Positions 13,388-13,966 of a stretch of 13,966 nt of DNA are shown piece after piece. The stretch lies in the NCBI GenBank assembly GCA_002339165.1, contig DDJS01000136.1:1-13966 (forward strand), written 5' to 3'. The notes under the pieces were generated by a model. It was not told where the DNA came from. It ran no database searches and saw nothing but the letters and a program-made list of their open reading frames with translations. The first letter of the stretch is position 1. Every line of letters begins with the position of its first letter. Both the position numbers and the translations under genes were made by a program. This stretch comes from Cellvibrionales bacterium UBA2618. Its GTDB lineage: Bacteria > Pseudomonadota > Gammaproteobacteria > Pseudomonadales > Porticoccaceae.

Positions 13388-13966
13388 TTATTCACTGAGG
13401 ACGATGTCTTTGGGGACATGCCGGTAGCGGCGGTTTTCATACCAAAAAATGTAGCCACCTGAGATCAGTATGATAGCGGCGCCAAGAAGCGTTTGCCACG
13501 GGGGTTGCTCGTTAAGTACAAACATGGCGAGAATGAGCGCGAACACTAAACGGGTATAGCGAAAGGGCGATATAACCGACATGTCACCGAGTCGGGTGGC
13601 GAGTACAATGGCGTTGTAAGATAGCCCCCCGGTGAGCATCACGCCAGCCAAAAGAAGCCAATGAACGCTGGTAGGTGCGACGAAGGGCGCAAAAAACGGC
13701 GTCGCGATAAGCCCTCCAACGGCATAGGCTAAAAATGCATAGGTCGATACCGCGAGGGTCGGAATGCGCGCGCGAATGACGCGCGTCGATATGTCGCGAA
13801 TGGCCAGACACAGAGTGCCCAGCACCGCCAGTAGCGACGCGGGTTGAAAGGCATCTGATCCTGGACGAAGAATTAATAGCACGCCGGCAAACCCGATAAT
13901 AATGGCCAGCCAGCGCCGCCAATCGACCTGTTCTTTGAACACCAATGCGCCGCCTAAAGTGACGAT
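13388..13966 (-). CDS. EamA/DMT-family membrane transporter (partial, 5' end outside window)
   Basis: The frame stays open to the right edge, so the N-terminal part is missing; 192 residues are visible. The TTG at 13945 that opens the longest internal frame is not the start, because IVTLGGALVFKE reads through it. The visible part ends one EamA repeat (ALVFKEQVDWRRWLAIIIG) and contains a second complete one, about six hydrophobic segments in all. The last two flank LNEQPPWQTLLGA, the usual E-x-x-x-W-x-x-x-G hinge of the drug/metabolite transporter superfamily. Such proteins move small metabolites or drugs across the inner membrane; the substrate is not predictable. It precedes alr on the same strand by 113 bp, so co-transcription is possible. 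Confidence 0.88.
   Translation of the reverse strand: MVTLGGALVFKEQVDWRRWLAIIIGFAGVLLILRPGSDAFQPASLLAVLGTLCLAIRDISTRVIRARIPTLAVSTYAFLAYAVGGLIATPFFAPFVAPTSVHWLLLAGVMLTGGLSYNAIVLATRLGDMSVISPFRYTRLVFALILAMFVLNEQPPWQTLLGAAIILISGGYIFWYENRRYRHVPKDIVLSE

Overview
This 14 kb window looks like chromosomal DNA of an aerobic, probably marine, gammaproteobacterium. That placement is an inference from gene content: a periplasmic azurin, an E. coli-type UbiX, TesB, an MsbA-type ABC exporter and an alanine racemase all have familiar gammaproteobacterial forms. The many acyl-CoA dehydrogenases suggest a lipid, terpenoid or steroid degrader. I see no rRNA, tRNA, CRISPR array, insertion sequence or phage gene. 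Base composition and coding density look uniform, so there is no obvious recent insertion.

Layout. Positions 1-846 (+) hold the ATPase end of an ABC exporter that starts upstream. On the minus strand, 1989-1024 carry azurin and then a small MAPEG membrane protein. A 412-base gap (1990-2401) with degenerate A/T-rich repeats follows. Next comes a plus-strand unit (2402-5366): a TetR-type regulator with two DNA-binding domains, an iron-dependent alcohol dehydrogenase overlapping it by an ATGA, and a small hotdog thioesterase. A TesB acyl-CoA thioesterase converges on it (6301-5423). After a 327-base divergent gap, 6629-8964 encode two adjacent acyl-CoA dehydrogenase subunits with complementary active-site motifs. 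A third acyl-CoA dehydrogenase of the ACAD10/11 type (9111-10328) and a zinc-free quinone oxidoreductase (10474-11451) follow; each has its own perfect palindrome upstream. A flavin prenyltransferase, UbiX (11534-12115), then converges on alanine racemase (13274-12183). The start-truncated EamA/DMT transporter (13966-13388) is also on the minus strand.

How the genes may work together. The centre, about 2.4-11.5 kb, reads as an inducible catabolic island. An alcohol would be oxidised by the Fe-ADH. The acyl-CoA formed from it would be desaturated by the heteromeric dehydrogenase and/or the ACAD10/11-like enzyme. Thioesterases would release CoA from dead-end intermediates, and the tandem TetR protein would be the obvious ligand-responsive controller. 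The substrate cannot be read from the sequence. The paired dehydrogenase resembles the alpha2beta2 enzymes of steroid side-chain and pimeloyl-CoA degradation, which favours a bulky or branched acyl-CoA. The flanks (exporter, azurin, MAPEG, alr, EamA) look like ordinary, unrelated genes.
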